Shown here piece by piece: positions 1 to 8,612 of a DNA stretch of 64,000 nt. The position numbers were made by a program, and so were the translations under genes. Location of the stretch: NCBI GenBank assembly GCA_964609085.1, contig CAZSRZ010000002.1, positions 1 through 64,000 of the forward strand, written 5' to 3'. The stretch is from JANPLG01 sp964609085. GTDB taxonomy: Bacteria > Armatimonadota > SYMT01. Within the stretch, counting starts at the first letter, position 1. The number at the start of each line of letters is the position of its first letter. The notes beneath the pieces were generated by a model, which had not been told where the DNA came from, did not search any database, and saw nothing but the letters and a program-made list of their open reading frames with translations.

Positions 1-531
1 CAGGCCGTAGGTCACCCAGGAGCCGATACTGGGACGAACGAAGGTGTCCGAGCCGGTGTGGAGCTGCAGGAGAGCGCCGCCGTGAGCGGAGTTGTCCGCA
101 TGGATGGAACGGATGACGCACATGTCGTCCACCATGCCGCCGACATGCGGGAAGAGGTCGCTCACCTCGATCCCGCTTTTGCCGTAGGGGCGAAACTCCC
201 AGGGTGACTTCAGCAGGTTGCCGGTCTGCGCAAACTGGACCCGGGGCTTCTCACCCGGGAACGGTTTGCCGTGGTCGCGCGTCAACGCCGGCTTGGGGTC
301 GAAGGTATCCACCTGCGACGGCCCGCCGTGCATGAAGAGAAAGATGATTCGCTTCGCCTTCGGGGTAAAGTGCGGCGCTCGCTCCGTCAGCCCCCGCACC
401 ACCTCGCCCGCGCCGGCCCGCGCCTGTTCCTGGCCGAACAGCCCCGCCAGCGCCAGCATCCCGAAGCTGTTGGCCGAGGTCTGGAGCAGGTCGCGACGAC
501 TGAAGACGGGGCGGAAACGGTTGCAATTCAT
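1..531 (-). CDS. DUF1501 family protein, 3' part cut by the window edge
   Basis: The frame is open from an ATG at 531 to base 1 with no stop, giving the first 177 residues. An N-terminal twin-arginine-like segment (FSRRDLLQTSANSFG, then a short hydrophobic stretch) suggests Tat export. It is followed by the family core around KRIIFLFMHGGPSQVDTFDP and a later HADNSAHGGALLQLHTG segment. DUF1501 proteins are sulfatase-like exported proteins, common in planctomycete-like bacteria and often paired with DUF1553/cytochrome proteins. Their biochemical role is poorly defined. A second, divergent member lies at 57010-58371. The assignment rests on these motifs; the C-terminal half cannot be judged. Confidence 0.8.
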   Translation of the reverse strand, partial: MNCNRFRPVFSRRDLLQTSANSFGMLALAGLFGQEQARAGAGEVVRGLTERAPHFTPKAKRIIFLFMHGGPSQVDTFDPKPALTRDHGKPFPGEKPRVQFAQTGNLLKSPWEFRPYGKSGIEVSDLFPHVGGMVDDMCVIRSIHADNSAHGGALLQLHTGSDTFVRPSIGSWVTYGL

Positions 532-622
532 GCGGACGGGTTCCCCTGCTGCGTGATCGAGGAATAAGGTGCCCCATCCAGGACCCCACGGTCAAGCCGC
601 GGTTGCGCCGCGAATGTAGAGA

Positions 623-1501
623 TTAAGAGTCAAGCGACTCCTGCCCCCAGGGCAGCGGCATGGTCGGCGGGGTCCGGTGGCGGCTGCCGCGCACATCCTT
701 GGGCCGATCCTGGAACCAGGTCACGTAGCGAACCAGTTGTTCCACGGCTTCCTCGTAGGCCACGCGGCCCTTCTCTTCCGTCGCAAGTTCGGCATCGCCG
801 ATCACGCCGCTCTGGGTGTAGCTGCTGGTCCAGGACACCAGCGTGGCCGGCCCGGCACCGAGCAGGTCGACCCACTGGAACGGGCTGTTCTCCAGGTTGA
901 AGCTGGCCTGCTCCGTCTTGATCAGGTCTTTGCGGACGCCGTCGCCGTCGAGGTAGAGGTAGAGAGAGGTCTCCAGTTCGCAAGCGTGGGCGCATCCGCC
1001 GGGAATCCGGCCCTGACGCCACTTCGGCAGGAACTCCGGGTCCACGGTGAGGAGTCGCCACCAGGCCGCCAGCACGCATTCGGCGTCGGTCTCCAGGTTG
1101 GTGCGGCGGGCTGCCAGGTCGAGGTTGGGCATGTTGGAGCCGTGCCCGTTGAGGAGGATGATCTTCTTGAAGCCGTGGTAGGCGAGCGATTTGGTGATGT
1201 CGAGTACGTTGTCGATGAAATGGCTCCAGTGCTGGTTGATGGTGCCGGGGAAGTCCATCACGTGGCCGGTGTAGCCATAGGCGACGGTCGGCAGCACGAG
1301 GATCTTGTCCGGGATGCGGCGACCGGCGCCGTAGGCGATTCCCTGCGGGCAGACGATGTCCACGTCGAGCGGGAGGTGGGGGCCGTGTTGTTCCACGGAG
1401 CCGCACGGCACGATGCAGACTTTGCGCAGGTCGATGGCGTCGTTGATCTCAGGCCAGGTCAACTTCTCGTAGCGATACTCGGTGGCGGCACGGCTGGACA
1501 T
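623..1501 (-). CDS. Creatininase family amidohydrolase
   Basis: A 292-residue protein with the creatininase/formamide-hydrolase metal-site motifs: GSVEQHGPHLPLDVD near residue 34 (metal-binding Glu, His, Asp), NGHGSNMPN near residue 118, and HACELETS near residue 172, whose glutamate is a usual ligand. The length is usual for the family (about 240-300). Family members hydrolyse cyclic or linear amides (creatinine, or the riboflavin/F420-pathway enzyme ArfB); the substrate here cannot be read from sequence. No signal peptide is visible, so it is probably cytoplasmic. It diverges from the ABC-cluster operon that begins at 1608. Confidence 0.85.
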   Translation of the reverse strand: MSSRAATEYRYEKLTWPEINDAIDLRKVCIVPCGSVEQHGPHLPLDVDIVCPQGIAYGAGRRIPDKILVLPTVAYGYTGHVMDFPGTINQHWSHFIDNVLDITKSLAYHGFKKIILLNGHGSNMPNLDLAARRTNLETDAECVLAAWWRLLTVDPEFLPKWRQGRIPGGCAHACELETSLYLYLDGDGVRKDLIKTEQASFNLENSPFQWVDLLGAGPATLVSWTSSYTQSGVIGDAELATEEKGRVAYEEAVEQLVRYVTWFQDRPKDVRGSRHRTPPTMPLPWGQESLDS

Positions 1502-1607
1502 GGTGGAAATCTCCCTGGGACGAAGGCTGGTTGGCCCGCGTCAAGGAATGCCTCAACGCCGTGCCGAATGAGGCTTCGACCTCCCTTCTCGTGAGTTCCT
1601 CTTCGCC

Positions 1608-2657
1608 GTGCCGATCCTCCGCCGAATTCGCTCGCGTCCCCAATCGGGCTCCTGGTCGCGCCACCTGGTCGCCTCGATGGCGCTAGCTGTCGTTGCCGTC
1701 TCAGTCGTCCGGGCCCAGGCACCGCCGGGCGCTCCCCCGGCGGGGGCAGCCCGCCCGCCGGCGCGCCCGAGTTCGAGGCCACTGGCGTTCAGCGCCGCGG
1801 CGGCCGGGTGGGCGTGGATCGTGGGGGGGGCGAGCCCGGAGGAAGCGGTGTTGATGACCGGCAGCGTGGGCGCAACTGGGCGTGAAGTCGGCCGCGGCCA
1901 GGGCTGGGTCGATGTTGCGGCCGCCGGCGAGACGCTCTGGGTGATCGAGCGCCGGGGATCGTGCGGCGCCCTGCTGCGGTTGCCACGCACCGGCGGTCGG
2001 CCGGAGAGGGTCGCCGTCGGGCTGGCTCGGCCGGGATCAGTTGCGGCTCGGGGAGAGACGGTCTACTGGACGGAGACGGTCGTGCCGCCGCGGCCGGTGC
2101 TGCCCTTCCTCCCCGTCGGCGGCGCGATGATTCGAGTGAGCACGCTGCGCGGTGGGCGTCCCGCCGTTGTGGCACAGTACCCGGCAGCCGATATCCCCGC
2201 GGAACGAGGGGATCTCCTCGCGGTTGACGATGCGGGAATCCTGATTCGGGTTCGTCGTCCCGCCAGCACCGAGTTCGTCCGGCTGGACCCACGCTCCGGC
2301 GCAACCCGTCGCGTCGGCGCGGAGCCGGGCACGCGATCCGGAGTGGTCTTTGGCGGGAAACTCTGCTGGACGGCCCCTTCCGAGGAATCGTCCGCGGAGA
2401 TGGTCTGCGTCCGCCGGGAAGACGGCCGTGGTGGGAGCGAGACCCTTTCAGACTGGCTCCCCTCGACGGGGCAGTTGGTCGCCGCCGGGCCGCATCTCTA
2501 CTTCGTCGCCGACCATGTCTACGAGATCCCTGCTCGGCTGGAGATCGCCCGCCGCCACGCGTGGGTCGGCTATCCGCAGGCGGCCGCTGACGGCGACAAA
2601 CTGATCCTGCTCGGCGACACACCGGCGCCGGTCGTCTTTAAGCCGGGGGCGCGGTAG
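1608..2657 (+). CDS. Exported beta-propeller-like protein, first gene of the ABC cluster
   Basis: 349 residues from a GTG start; an in-frame ATG at 1677 is possible but would remove the basic n-region (RRIRSRPQS) of the signal peptide, which ends near ...SVVRAQA. A Pro/Ala-rich linker follows. The rest is short beta-strand repeats of the type LWVIERRG, VYWTETVV, LCWTAPSE and LYFVADHV, each preceded by a Gly/Asp turn, like a six- or seven-bladed propeller of the kind that reads out settings in planctomycete/acidobacterial ABC clusters. I recognise no named family. The next gene starts 6 bp downstream, so the two are probably co-transcribed. Confidence 0.6.
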   Translation: MPILRRIRSRPQSGSWSRHLVASMALAVVAVSVVRAQAPPGAPPAGAARPPARPSSRPLAFSAAAAGWAWIVGGASPEEAVLMTGSVGATGREVGRGQGWVDVAAAGETLWVIERRGSCGALLRLPRTGGRPERVAVGLARPGSVAARGETVYWTETVVPPRPVLPFLPVGGAMIRVSTLRGGRPAVVAQYPAADIPAERGDLLAVDDAGILIRVRRPASTEFVRLDPRSGATRRVGAEPGTRSGVVFGGKLCWTAPSEESSAEMVCVRREDGRGGSETLSDWLPSTGQLVAAGPHLYFVADHVYEIPARLEIARRHAWVGYPQAAADGDKLILLGDTPAPVVFKPGAR

Positions 2658-2663
2658 CCGCCG

Positions 2664-3767
2664 ATGTTCAAGCGCCAGGTAAGCCCCATCGCCACAGGCA
2701 TCGCCACGCTGCTTTTGCTGGCCGTGGTTCAGTTCGTTTACTGGCGGCTGCTGGTCTACCGTGAGCCGGTGCCGCCGGGCGGAGGCGGGGGTGGGGGACC
2801 GATGACCCCGGTGCCCCTGGCCGCCCTGGGCAGGGCGGACGTGCCGCTCGACACCCTGGCGGGAGGCGGTCCGGGTTACGTGGATGGCCCGGGCTGGCAA
2901 GCCCGATTCTCCGGTCCGGCCGCGCTCGCCCCGAGCCCCGGCGGCGGCGTCTATGTGGCGGATAGCCGCAATCACCGGATTCGTCGGGTCTCGCCGGACG
3001 GCACGGTGACGACCGTCGCCGGGGGCGGCGAACCTGGCGGCCCCGGCGGGAAGGGCGAGGGGCCAGCCCTGGTTGCGGAGTTGCGCTATCCGAGTGGGGT
3101 CGCCGTGACGCCGGACGGCAGGCTGTTTATCGCGGACACCGGCAACCACCGCATCCTGCGCCTGGACATGGGGCGGTTGGTGGTGGAAGCAACCCTCTCG
3201 AGCTCGCTCCTGCCCGGCCCCCTGGTGCCGGCCGCGGACGGGAAGCTGTGGACGCGCGACCTCGCTTCAGGCCGCGTCCTGAGCGTGAACAACCCCGGCG
3301 CGAGCGTTCCTCCGCCCGGTCCGGTGGCAGCCGCCCTCGGGGACGGCCGCGTGGGCTCCCGCCCGGGCAAGCTCTGGGCTTACGGCGACGAGGCCCCGAC
3401 CCCCCTTGAGACGGAGTATGCCCTGGGCAGTTGGGGCGCCGCCCTGAGCGAGCGCACCGGTTTCAGAGTGGTGGGGGACCTGCAGTACCATGTCCTCCTG
3501 GGCATCCGCGACGGGGATCCGCCGTTTCTGCTGGCGGGTCGACGGGATACCTCCCCGGCGGTGCAGGGCGTGATCGACGGCACCGGGGCGCACTGCCGCT
3601 TCGGTACCCCCTGCGCCACCGTGCTGTCCGCCGACGGCACGCTCTACGTCGCGGACTATGAGACCGACCGGATCCGCCGTCTTCGCCTGCCGGACTGGCT
3701 GCTGAGCGGCACAGAAGCTCCGCTGCTGCGGCGTGGACGCTTGGGGAGGGAACGCCGTGGGGGTTGA
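2664..3767 (+). CDS. Membrane-anchored NHL-repeat protein
   Basis: 367 residues. A hydrophobic segment at about residues 10-30 (IATLLLLAVVQFVYWRLLV) acts as signal anchor, followed by a Gly-rich linker. NHL repeats are clear: VYVADSRNHRIRRVSPDGT, LFIADTGNHRILRLDMG and, at the end, LYVADYETDRIRRLRLPD. This predicts an extracytoplasmic six-bladed propeller; NHL domains usually bind ligands or proteins, and no catalytic signature is seen. The 3' end overlaps the start of the ABC ATPase gene, which suggests translational coupling and a shared function. Confidence 0.75.
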   Translation: MFKRQVSPIATGIATLLLLAVVQFVYWRLLVYREPVPPGGGGGGGPMTPVPLAALGRADVPLDTLAGGGPGYVDGPGWQARFSGPAALAPSPGGGVYVADSRNHRIRRVSPDGTVTTVAGGGEPGGPGGKGEGPALVAELRYPSGVAVTPDGRLFIADTGNHRILRLDMGRLVVEATLSSSLLPGPLVPAADGKLWTRDLASGRVLSVNNPGASVPPPGPVAAALGDGRVGSRPGKLWAYGDEAPTPLETEYALGSWGAALSERTGFRVVGDLQYHVLLGIRDGDPPFLLAGRRDTSPAVQGVIDGTGAHCRFGTPCATVLSADGTLYVADYETDRIRRLRLPDWLLSGTEAPLLRRGRLGRERRGG

Positions 3768-4653
3768 GGTTCAAGAACTCACAAAGGTCTACGACAACCG
3801 CGTCCGGGCGCTGGATGGCGTGAGCTTTCGCGCGGAATCGGGCGTCCTCGGACTCCTCGGCCCCAATGGCTCCGGCAAGACGACGCTGATGTCGATCATG
3901 TCGACCCTGCTGGACGCCACGGCGGGCACGATTCTGGTGGACGGCCTCGACGTGCGTCGCAGCAAGCCGGAGATCCGTCGCCGAATCGGTTACCTGCCGC
4001 AGGACGTCGGCCTCTATCCCAACCTCACCGTATTCGAGACTCTCGACTACATGGGGATCCTCTACAACCTGGACGACCCGGCCCTGCGGCGCGAGCGGAT
4101 CGACGGCTCGATGCAGCGTCTCAATCTGACTCACCTGCGCGACCGGCAGATCCACACCCTCTCCGGGGGGATGAGGCAGCGGGTGGCGCTGGCGCAGGCC
4201 ATCCTGCCGCACCCCTCGGTGCTCATCGTCGACGAGCCGACCGCGGGCCTCGACCCGGAAGAACGGATCCGGGTGCGGAGCTTCTTTGCCGACCTCTCCC
4301 GAGAGTGTCTGATCGTGCTGTCGACACACATCGTGGCGGATATCGAGGCCGTGGCCGGCGCCCTTGCCGTGATGCGCCAGGGCCGGCTACTCTACTTCGG
4401 CTCGCCGGAGTCGCTGCTCACCCAGCTTCACGGAAAGGTCTGGAGCTATGCCCAGGACGCGTCCCCGGGCGCGCTGCCGGAGGGTTTTCTGGAGACGGGC
4501 CTCTACCGCCTGCCCGGCTGCGTCCAGGTTCGCGGGGTGGCGGATAGCTCCCCGCGTGCCGACGCGGAGCTTTCGCCCCCCAATCTGGAGGACGCCTACG
4601 TCTGGCTCATGACGCAGGACGAGCAGCGTCGCGCCACGGCAGGGAAGGCCTGA
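3757..4653 (+). CDS. ABC transporter ATP-binding protein (ABC-2 type exporter)
   Basis: 298 residues from GTG at 3757, chosen because GGGGAGGG at 3743-3750 sits 6 nt upstream; a GTG at 3733 is also in frame. All ATPase motifs are present: Walker A GPNGSGKTT, Q-loop in YLPQDVGLYPNL, signature LSGGMRQR, Walker B VLIVDEPTAGLD, and switch histidine in LSTHIV. The closest style is the CcmA/NatA class that drives ABC-2 permeases. It overlaps the upstream NHL gene by 11 bp, and the first permease gene starts 1 bp after its stop, so the three form one translational unit. Substrate unknown. Confidence 0.92.
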   Translation: MGVEVQELTKVYDNRVRALDGVSFRAESGVLGLLGPNGSGKTTLMSIMSTLLDATAGTILVDGLDVRRSKPEIRRRIGYLPQDVGLYPNLTVFETLDYMGILYNLDDPALRRERIDGSMQRLNLTHLRDRQIHTLSGGMRQRVALAQAILPHPSVLIVDEPTAGLDPEERIRVRSFFADLSRECLIVLSTHIVADIEAVAGALAVMRQGRLLYFGSPESLLTQLHGKVWSYAQDASPGALPEGFLETGLYRLPGCVQVRGVADSSPRADAELSPPNLEDAYVWLMTQDEQRRATAGKA

Positions 4654-4654
4654 C

Positions 4655-5911
4655 ATGCGCTCGCACGGGCGGTTGCTCTTCCTGGGAGCACTGGCGGAGC
4701 TGCGCAATCCGGGCATCCATGTCCCGGCCGGCCTGGCTGCGCTGCTCGTGGGTGCCTATGCTTGGACGCTGCGGGAGGCGGGGGTCAGCATGTTCGTTCC
4801 CATCGCGGGCCGATTGGCCCAGGGGTACGGGCTGGCGGCCTGTCTCTGGTTTGCCTACCGGGCCGTGCGGGACCGCGACGACCGCCTCGGCTCGGTGCTG
4901 CGCTCGAAGCCGGTCGACGGCTGGCGGTGGGTTCTCACGCAGTGGGCTAGCGGGATTTTGCTCTGGCTGGCCCTGCTGCTCGCGCCCCTGCTGGCCGCCG
5001 GCCTGGTCGCCGCGACGGGGACCGCCGGGCTCACCGGGTTGGGTGCCGCCTTCCTAGCCTATGGGCACGCCGCCGCAACGGTCGCCATCGCCTCCACCCT
5101 CAGCTTCGCCCTCTCCCGGCTGATGACGAGCCCGCTGGGGGGCATCCTGATCCTGGTGGGCTGGGTCTGCGTGATCGCCGGCATTCAGTATGTGCCGGCC
5201 TACCTGCGGCCCGAGTACTCTCAAAACCACGCCCTCTACGTCCTAGCGGCCCTGACGCTGTTGACCACGAGCGGTCTCCTGGTGGAGCGGTTCCGCCGGA
5301 GCGAGCTGCGCCGCCCGCTGGTGCCGGTGCTCGTCCCCCTTGCGCTGCTTGCCGGGAGCGTCGCCGGCGCCGAGTCTGCCCGCCGTGTTGCCCCGGGCGT
5401 GGACACGATGGACGATGACACGATCTACGGCGCCATCTCCCAGCAGCACCTTGAAATCGGACAGCGGGCGCCCGGATTCTGGCTGCCGGACGGCAAGGGC
5501 GGCCGAGTGCGGCTGGCCGCCTACCCCGGCAAGATCCTCGTCCTCTACCTGTTCGCCGCGGAGGATATGGAAGCGGCGCAGACGCTGCGCGCGATGGAGG
5601 TCTTGCGGAAGAAGTATGCCGATAGGGGGGTGCAGCCGATCGCCATCTGCCTGTCACAGGATCACGCCGACGGCCGACTACTCGCTCAGGCTGGCGGGTT
5701 TGGCTTCCCGATCGCTAGCGACCAGAGCACGCTCCGCATCGCCGATCCGCCCTCCTCCGCCATCGCGACGGCCTGGGACACGACCCAGGTCCCGATGCTG
5801 GTGGTGACGGATCGCCGTCGCCGGGTGCGGATGACGAACACGGATCCGGTCCAGGACATCGACACCCTCCGACGCGCCATCGAGGAGCGCCTGCAGGAGG
5901 AGCCCCAATGA
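4655..5911 (+). CDS. ABC-2 permease fused to a cysteine-less thioredoxin-like domain
   Basis: 418 residues. Residues 1-235 carry about six hydrophobic helices (20-38, 46-66, 97-120, 128-150, 160-180, 195-210 and a last one near 222-240) like an ABC-2 permease. Residues 266-418 form a thioredoxin/AhpC-like domain starting IGQRAPGFWLPDGKGG, with the strand KILVLYLF and the cis-proline loop TTQVPMLVVTD at about 380. Where a TlpA/AhpC protein has its CXXC or peroxidatic cysteine there is AAEDMEAAQT (301-310); the domain has one cysteine (AICLS). It is therefore probably structural or ligand-binding rather than a redox enzyme. It shares a 4-bp ATGA overlap with the next permease. Confidence 0.8.
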   Translation: MRSHGRLLFLGALAELRNPGIHVPAGLAALLVGAYAWTLREAGVSMFVPIAGRLAQGYGLAACLWFAYRAVRDRDDRLGSVLRSKPVDGWRWVLTQWASGILLWLALLLAPLLAAGLVAATGTAGLTGLGAAFLAYGHAAATVAIASTLSFALSRLMTSPLGGILILVGWVCVIAGIQYVPAYLRPEYSQNHALYVLAALTLLTTSGLLVERFRRSELRRPLVPVLVPLALLAGSVAGAESARRVAPGVDTMDDDTIYGAISQQHLEIGQRAPGFWLPDGKGGRVRLAAYPGKILVLYLFAAEDMEAAQTLRAMEVLRKKYADRGVQPIAICLSQDHADGRLLAQAGGFGFPIASDQSTLRIADPPSSAIATAWDTTQVPMLVVTDRRRRVRMTNTDPVQDIDTLRRAIEERLQEEPQ

Positions 5912-7428
5912 CGGCGGCACCCGCCCCCGCGAAGCCGCGCGGCAATCGGTTGTGGCGCTACAACATCCGGATCCTGCTCGGCACAGGCTTCTGGATCCTG
6001 GTGCTGCCGATCGTCGCCAGCCAGCTCGTCACGCTCATGATGATGGCGCTGGCCGCGGACTTCAGCCAGGAGTTCGGGACCCGCATCGCCGAGGTATTGA
6101 CGCCGATCATGGCGGCGTTTCTCACCGCCCACACGCTGGCGCCGGAGTACCGCAGCGGGGTGGGGGCGGTGCTGGCCTGCAAGCCGCTGTCACTGCACCG
6201 CGTGCTCACCGCCCGGGTGGCCATCGGCATGGGATTTGCGCTCCTGCTGACGACGATCACGCTCGTGGTCTGTTCCGTCGGGTTGAAGCCGATCGATCTC
6301 CTGCCGCCGCTGCTGGCGGCATTGCCCTCCCTCTGGTTCCTCTCCCTGCTGGCGCTCACGTTCGCCACGCTTTTCCGCAGCGCGTTCGGTGGGTTCGCCG
6401 TCGCTGCCGCCGTGTGGGCGGTCGACTTTGGAATGGGTTATGGGGTCAACCCGTTCTTCAGTCTCGCCGGATTGAGCGCCTTCCTGGAGCACGACCCGCT
6501 GGCGGTGGTGTGGGTGTGGAGCAAGGTTTGCCTCAGCCTGGGCGGCGTCGTGTTGCTCCTGATCCATGCTCGATTGCTGCCGCGGATCTGCCGCGCTCCC
6601 GAGGCCCGTGACGTGCCGCGGATGGTGACTGCCGCGCTGGGAGCGGTGGTCCTCTACTGCGCCTCCGGGGCGTTGATGGTGGTGGGATACGCCTACGTGA
6701 ACCGTGGCTCCCTCAACAGCCCAGATGTCATCTGGCTGCGGCGTCAGCTCAAGCACTACGGACCGATTCCCGTTTCCGCACTGTTCGGGCCAGCCTTTCA
6801 GGCCTACGTGGCCGAGATCAAATCCCCGGAAGAGGGGGAACCTGTGACGCCGCTCCGCATTCGCCATCTGGAGGGCTCGCTCAGGCGGTGGCCCCGCAGC
6901 ATGTGGGCAGACGGCATGGCGTTCACCATCGCGCTCGACAGGGAGCGCGTCGATCTCGAAGCTTCCGTCGCCGACTACCTGCGCGTCGCCGATGCCTACG
7001 GCGGCAGCCCCTTCGCCCCCAAGGCGCTGGGTCGCATCCTCTCAATGGAACGCGACTCCGGCGGGGGGAAGCAGCTCGCCGCGCGCCGACTCCTGGCCGA
7101 TTACCCGAAGCGCCCCGAGGCGGAGAAGGCGGCCGCGTTCTTGAGTGCGGACAGCACCCTGCCCGCCGCCGAGCGATTACGGGCGGCGGACATCGCGGCC
7201 GCGGTGGCCCCGCGTCAGCGCGTCCCCGGCTGGCTGGTCACCAGGGCGGAACTCCTGCTGGCTGCCGGCCGGACGGATGAAGCCCGCAAGGTGGCCGCGG
7301 AAGCCAGGGCGCAGGTCATCCGCCTGGAGGAAGAGCGGCGAGCGGGGGGCGTGATGAGCGTGCTGGCCCCGCATCAGGCCGAGTTGCGACGGGCGCTCGA
7401 TGATGCAGACAAGATTCTGGGACGGTAG
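5908..7428 (+). CDS. ABC-2 permease with C-terminal TPR-like soluble region
   Basis: 506 residues. The N-terminal ~270 residues hold six hydrophobic segments (for example GTGFWILVLPIVASQLV, then VLTPIMAAFLTAHTLAPEYRSG, which resembles the ABC-2 coupling region). A further helix ends near VVGYAYVN. The remaining ~220 residues are soluble, with helical pairs such as VADYLRVADAYGGSPFAPKA and ARRLLADYPKRPEAEKAAAF that look like TPR/Sel1-type repeats, in the orientation expected outside the membrane if the helix count is right. It is the second permease of the cluster and probably forms a heterodimer with the 4655-5911 product, driven by the ATPase at 3757-4653. Confidence 0.75.
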   Translation: MTAAPAPAKPRGNRLWRYNIRILLGTGFWILVLPIVASQLVTLMMMALAADFSQEFGTRIAEVLTPIMAAFLTAHTLAPEYRSGVGAVLACKPLSLHRVLTARVAIGMGFALLLTTITLVVCSVGLKPIDLLPPLLAALPSLWFLSLLALTFATLFRSAFGGFAVAAAVWAVDFGMGYGVNPFFSLAGLSAFLEHDPLAVVWVWSKVCLSLGGVVLLLIHARLLPRICRAPEARDVPRMVTAALGAVVLYCASGALMVVGYAYVNRGSLNSPDVIWLRRQLKHYGPIPVSALFGPAFQAYVAEIKSPEEGEPVTPLRIRHLEGSLRRWPRSMWADGMAFTIALDRERVDLEASVADYLRVADAYGGSPFAPKALGRILSMERDSGGGKQLAARRLLADYPKRPEAEKAAAFLSADSTLPAAERLRAADIAAAVAPRQRVPGWLVTRAELLLAAGRTDEARKVAAEARAQVIRLEEERRAGGVMSVLAPHQAELRRALDDADKILGR

Positions 7429-7441
7429 CGAGGGGCACACC

Positions 7442-8455
7442 ATGGATGCAGCCTGGGAGCGAATAGAGCGATGGTTGATGGCCCATGCGCCGCAGGTGGC
7501 GGCCGGCCTCAACCCTCCGGCCAGCGAGGCCGAGCTAGCCGAGACCGAGGCTGCTCTCGGGGTCCAGTTCCCAGCGGACTTCCGCGCAGCCTACCTGCGT
7601 CACAACGGACAGAAGCCCGACGCTCCCTCACTCATCGATGGGTGGGATCTCCTCTCCCTCGAGCGGATCCGTGATGAGTGGCAGACCTGGAACGAGCTGC
7701 TGGCGGGCGGCGAGTTCGCGGGGGCGGAGAGCGAGGGCGACGGCGTGTTCGTCCGGCGGGACTGGTGGAACCCCGGCTGGATTCCGATCACGTACAACGG
7801 ATCAGGTGATCATCAGTGTCTGGATCTGGCCCCGGGCCCGGAGGGAACGGTCGGGCAGATCATTGAGATGTGGCACGACGAGGGTGCACGGCCCCTGCTC
7901 GCGGCCAGCTTCGGCGAATGGTTCGACCACTTCGCCGAAGAAGTGGCCGCGGGCCGATTTGAGTACACGGAAGAGACCGGCGGATTGTGCCGACGAGAGG
8001 ATGAGAGTTCGGAGCACGGGGGAAGCGCAGCCCCGCCAGCGGTCGACGCACCCCTAGCGCCCGCGCCGCCCGCCCCGGCACCCTTCATGACCCCTATCGC
8101 GCCGCCGCCGATCGCCGCCGTCCCGGGTTACGTCCACGCACCCGCCGCGGCAGCCTCCACCCCAGGTGCTGCTTCCCTCGGGGACCACATCGTCCCCATG
8201 AAGAACCCCCCCGCGCTGGTTGGGTACTACCTGGCGATCTTCAGCCTGATCCCATGTGCCGGGCTGCTATTGGGGCCAGCGGCGGTCATCTGCGGCGCTC
8301 TCGGGCTCCGCAAGCTTCGCGATCAGCCGCAGCTTCCCGGTCGTGCGCACGCTCTTGTCGCCATCATTCTGGGCACCGTCACCTCCCTGGCCAACTGGGC
8401 GGCGGTGATCTTCATGATCCTCGCCCTCGTGGCCGACTCCACCAGGACCGGTTAG
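7442..8455 (+). CDS. SMI1/KNR4 domain protein with C-terminal DUF4190 membrane segment
   Basis: 337 residues from ATG 7442, preceded by GAGGGG at 7430-7435; earlier in-frame starts overlap the permease gene. Residues ~1-165 match SMI1/KNR4 (ETEAALGVQFPADFRAAYL, NPGWIPITYNGSGDHQCLDL, then a glutamate-rich strand). A Pro/Ala linker follows at ~180-245. The last ~85 residues have two helices with GLRKLRD between them, typical of DUF4190. SMI1/KNR4 domains are frequent in immunity proteins of toxin systems and in regulatory proteins; here the domain is tethered to the membrane and sits at the end of the ABC operon, 13 bp after the permease. Confidence 0.75.
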   Translation: MDAAWERIERWLMAHAPQVAAGLNPPASEAELAETEAALGVQFPADFRAAYLRHNGQKPDAPSLIDGWDLLSLERIRDEWQTWNELLAGGEFAGAESEGDGVFVRRDWWNPGWIPITYNGSGDHQCLDLAPGPEGTVGQIIEMWHDEGARPLLAASFGEWFDHFAEEVAAGRFEYTEETGGLCRREDESSEHGGSAAPPAVDAPLAPAPPAPAPFMTPIAPPPIAAVPGYVHAPAAAASTPGAASLGDHIVPMKNPPALVGYYLAIFSLIPCAGLLLGPAAVICGALGLRKLRDQPQLPGRAHALVAIILGTVTSLANWAAVIFMILALVADSTRTG

Positions 8456-8612
8456 CCGGAGAACTCGGCGTGTGGTCTCAGCTCGGCGTCCGGGGGGACC
8501 CGGGCGGGCAGGAATGGCGTGGAGAGGGAGCGAAGTCTGGGCTGCCCGTGGCTGCCGAGAACCACTCCCGCCTCCCGCTGCAGCGTTCCACCTTCGAGTC
8601 CATGAGCTCCCT

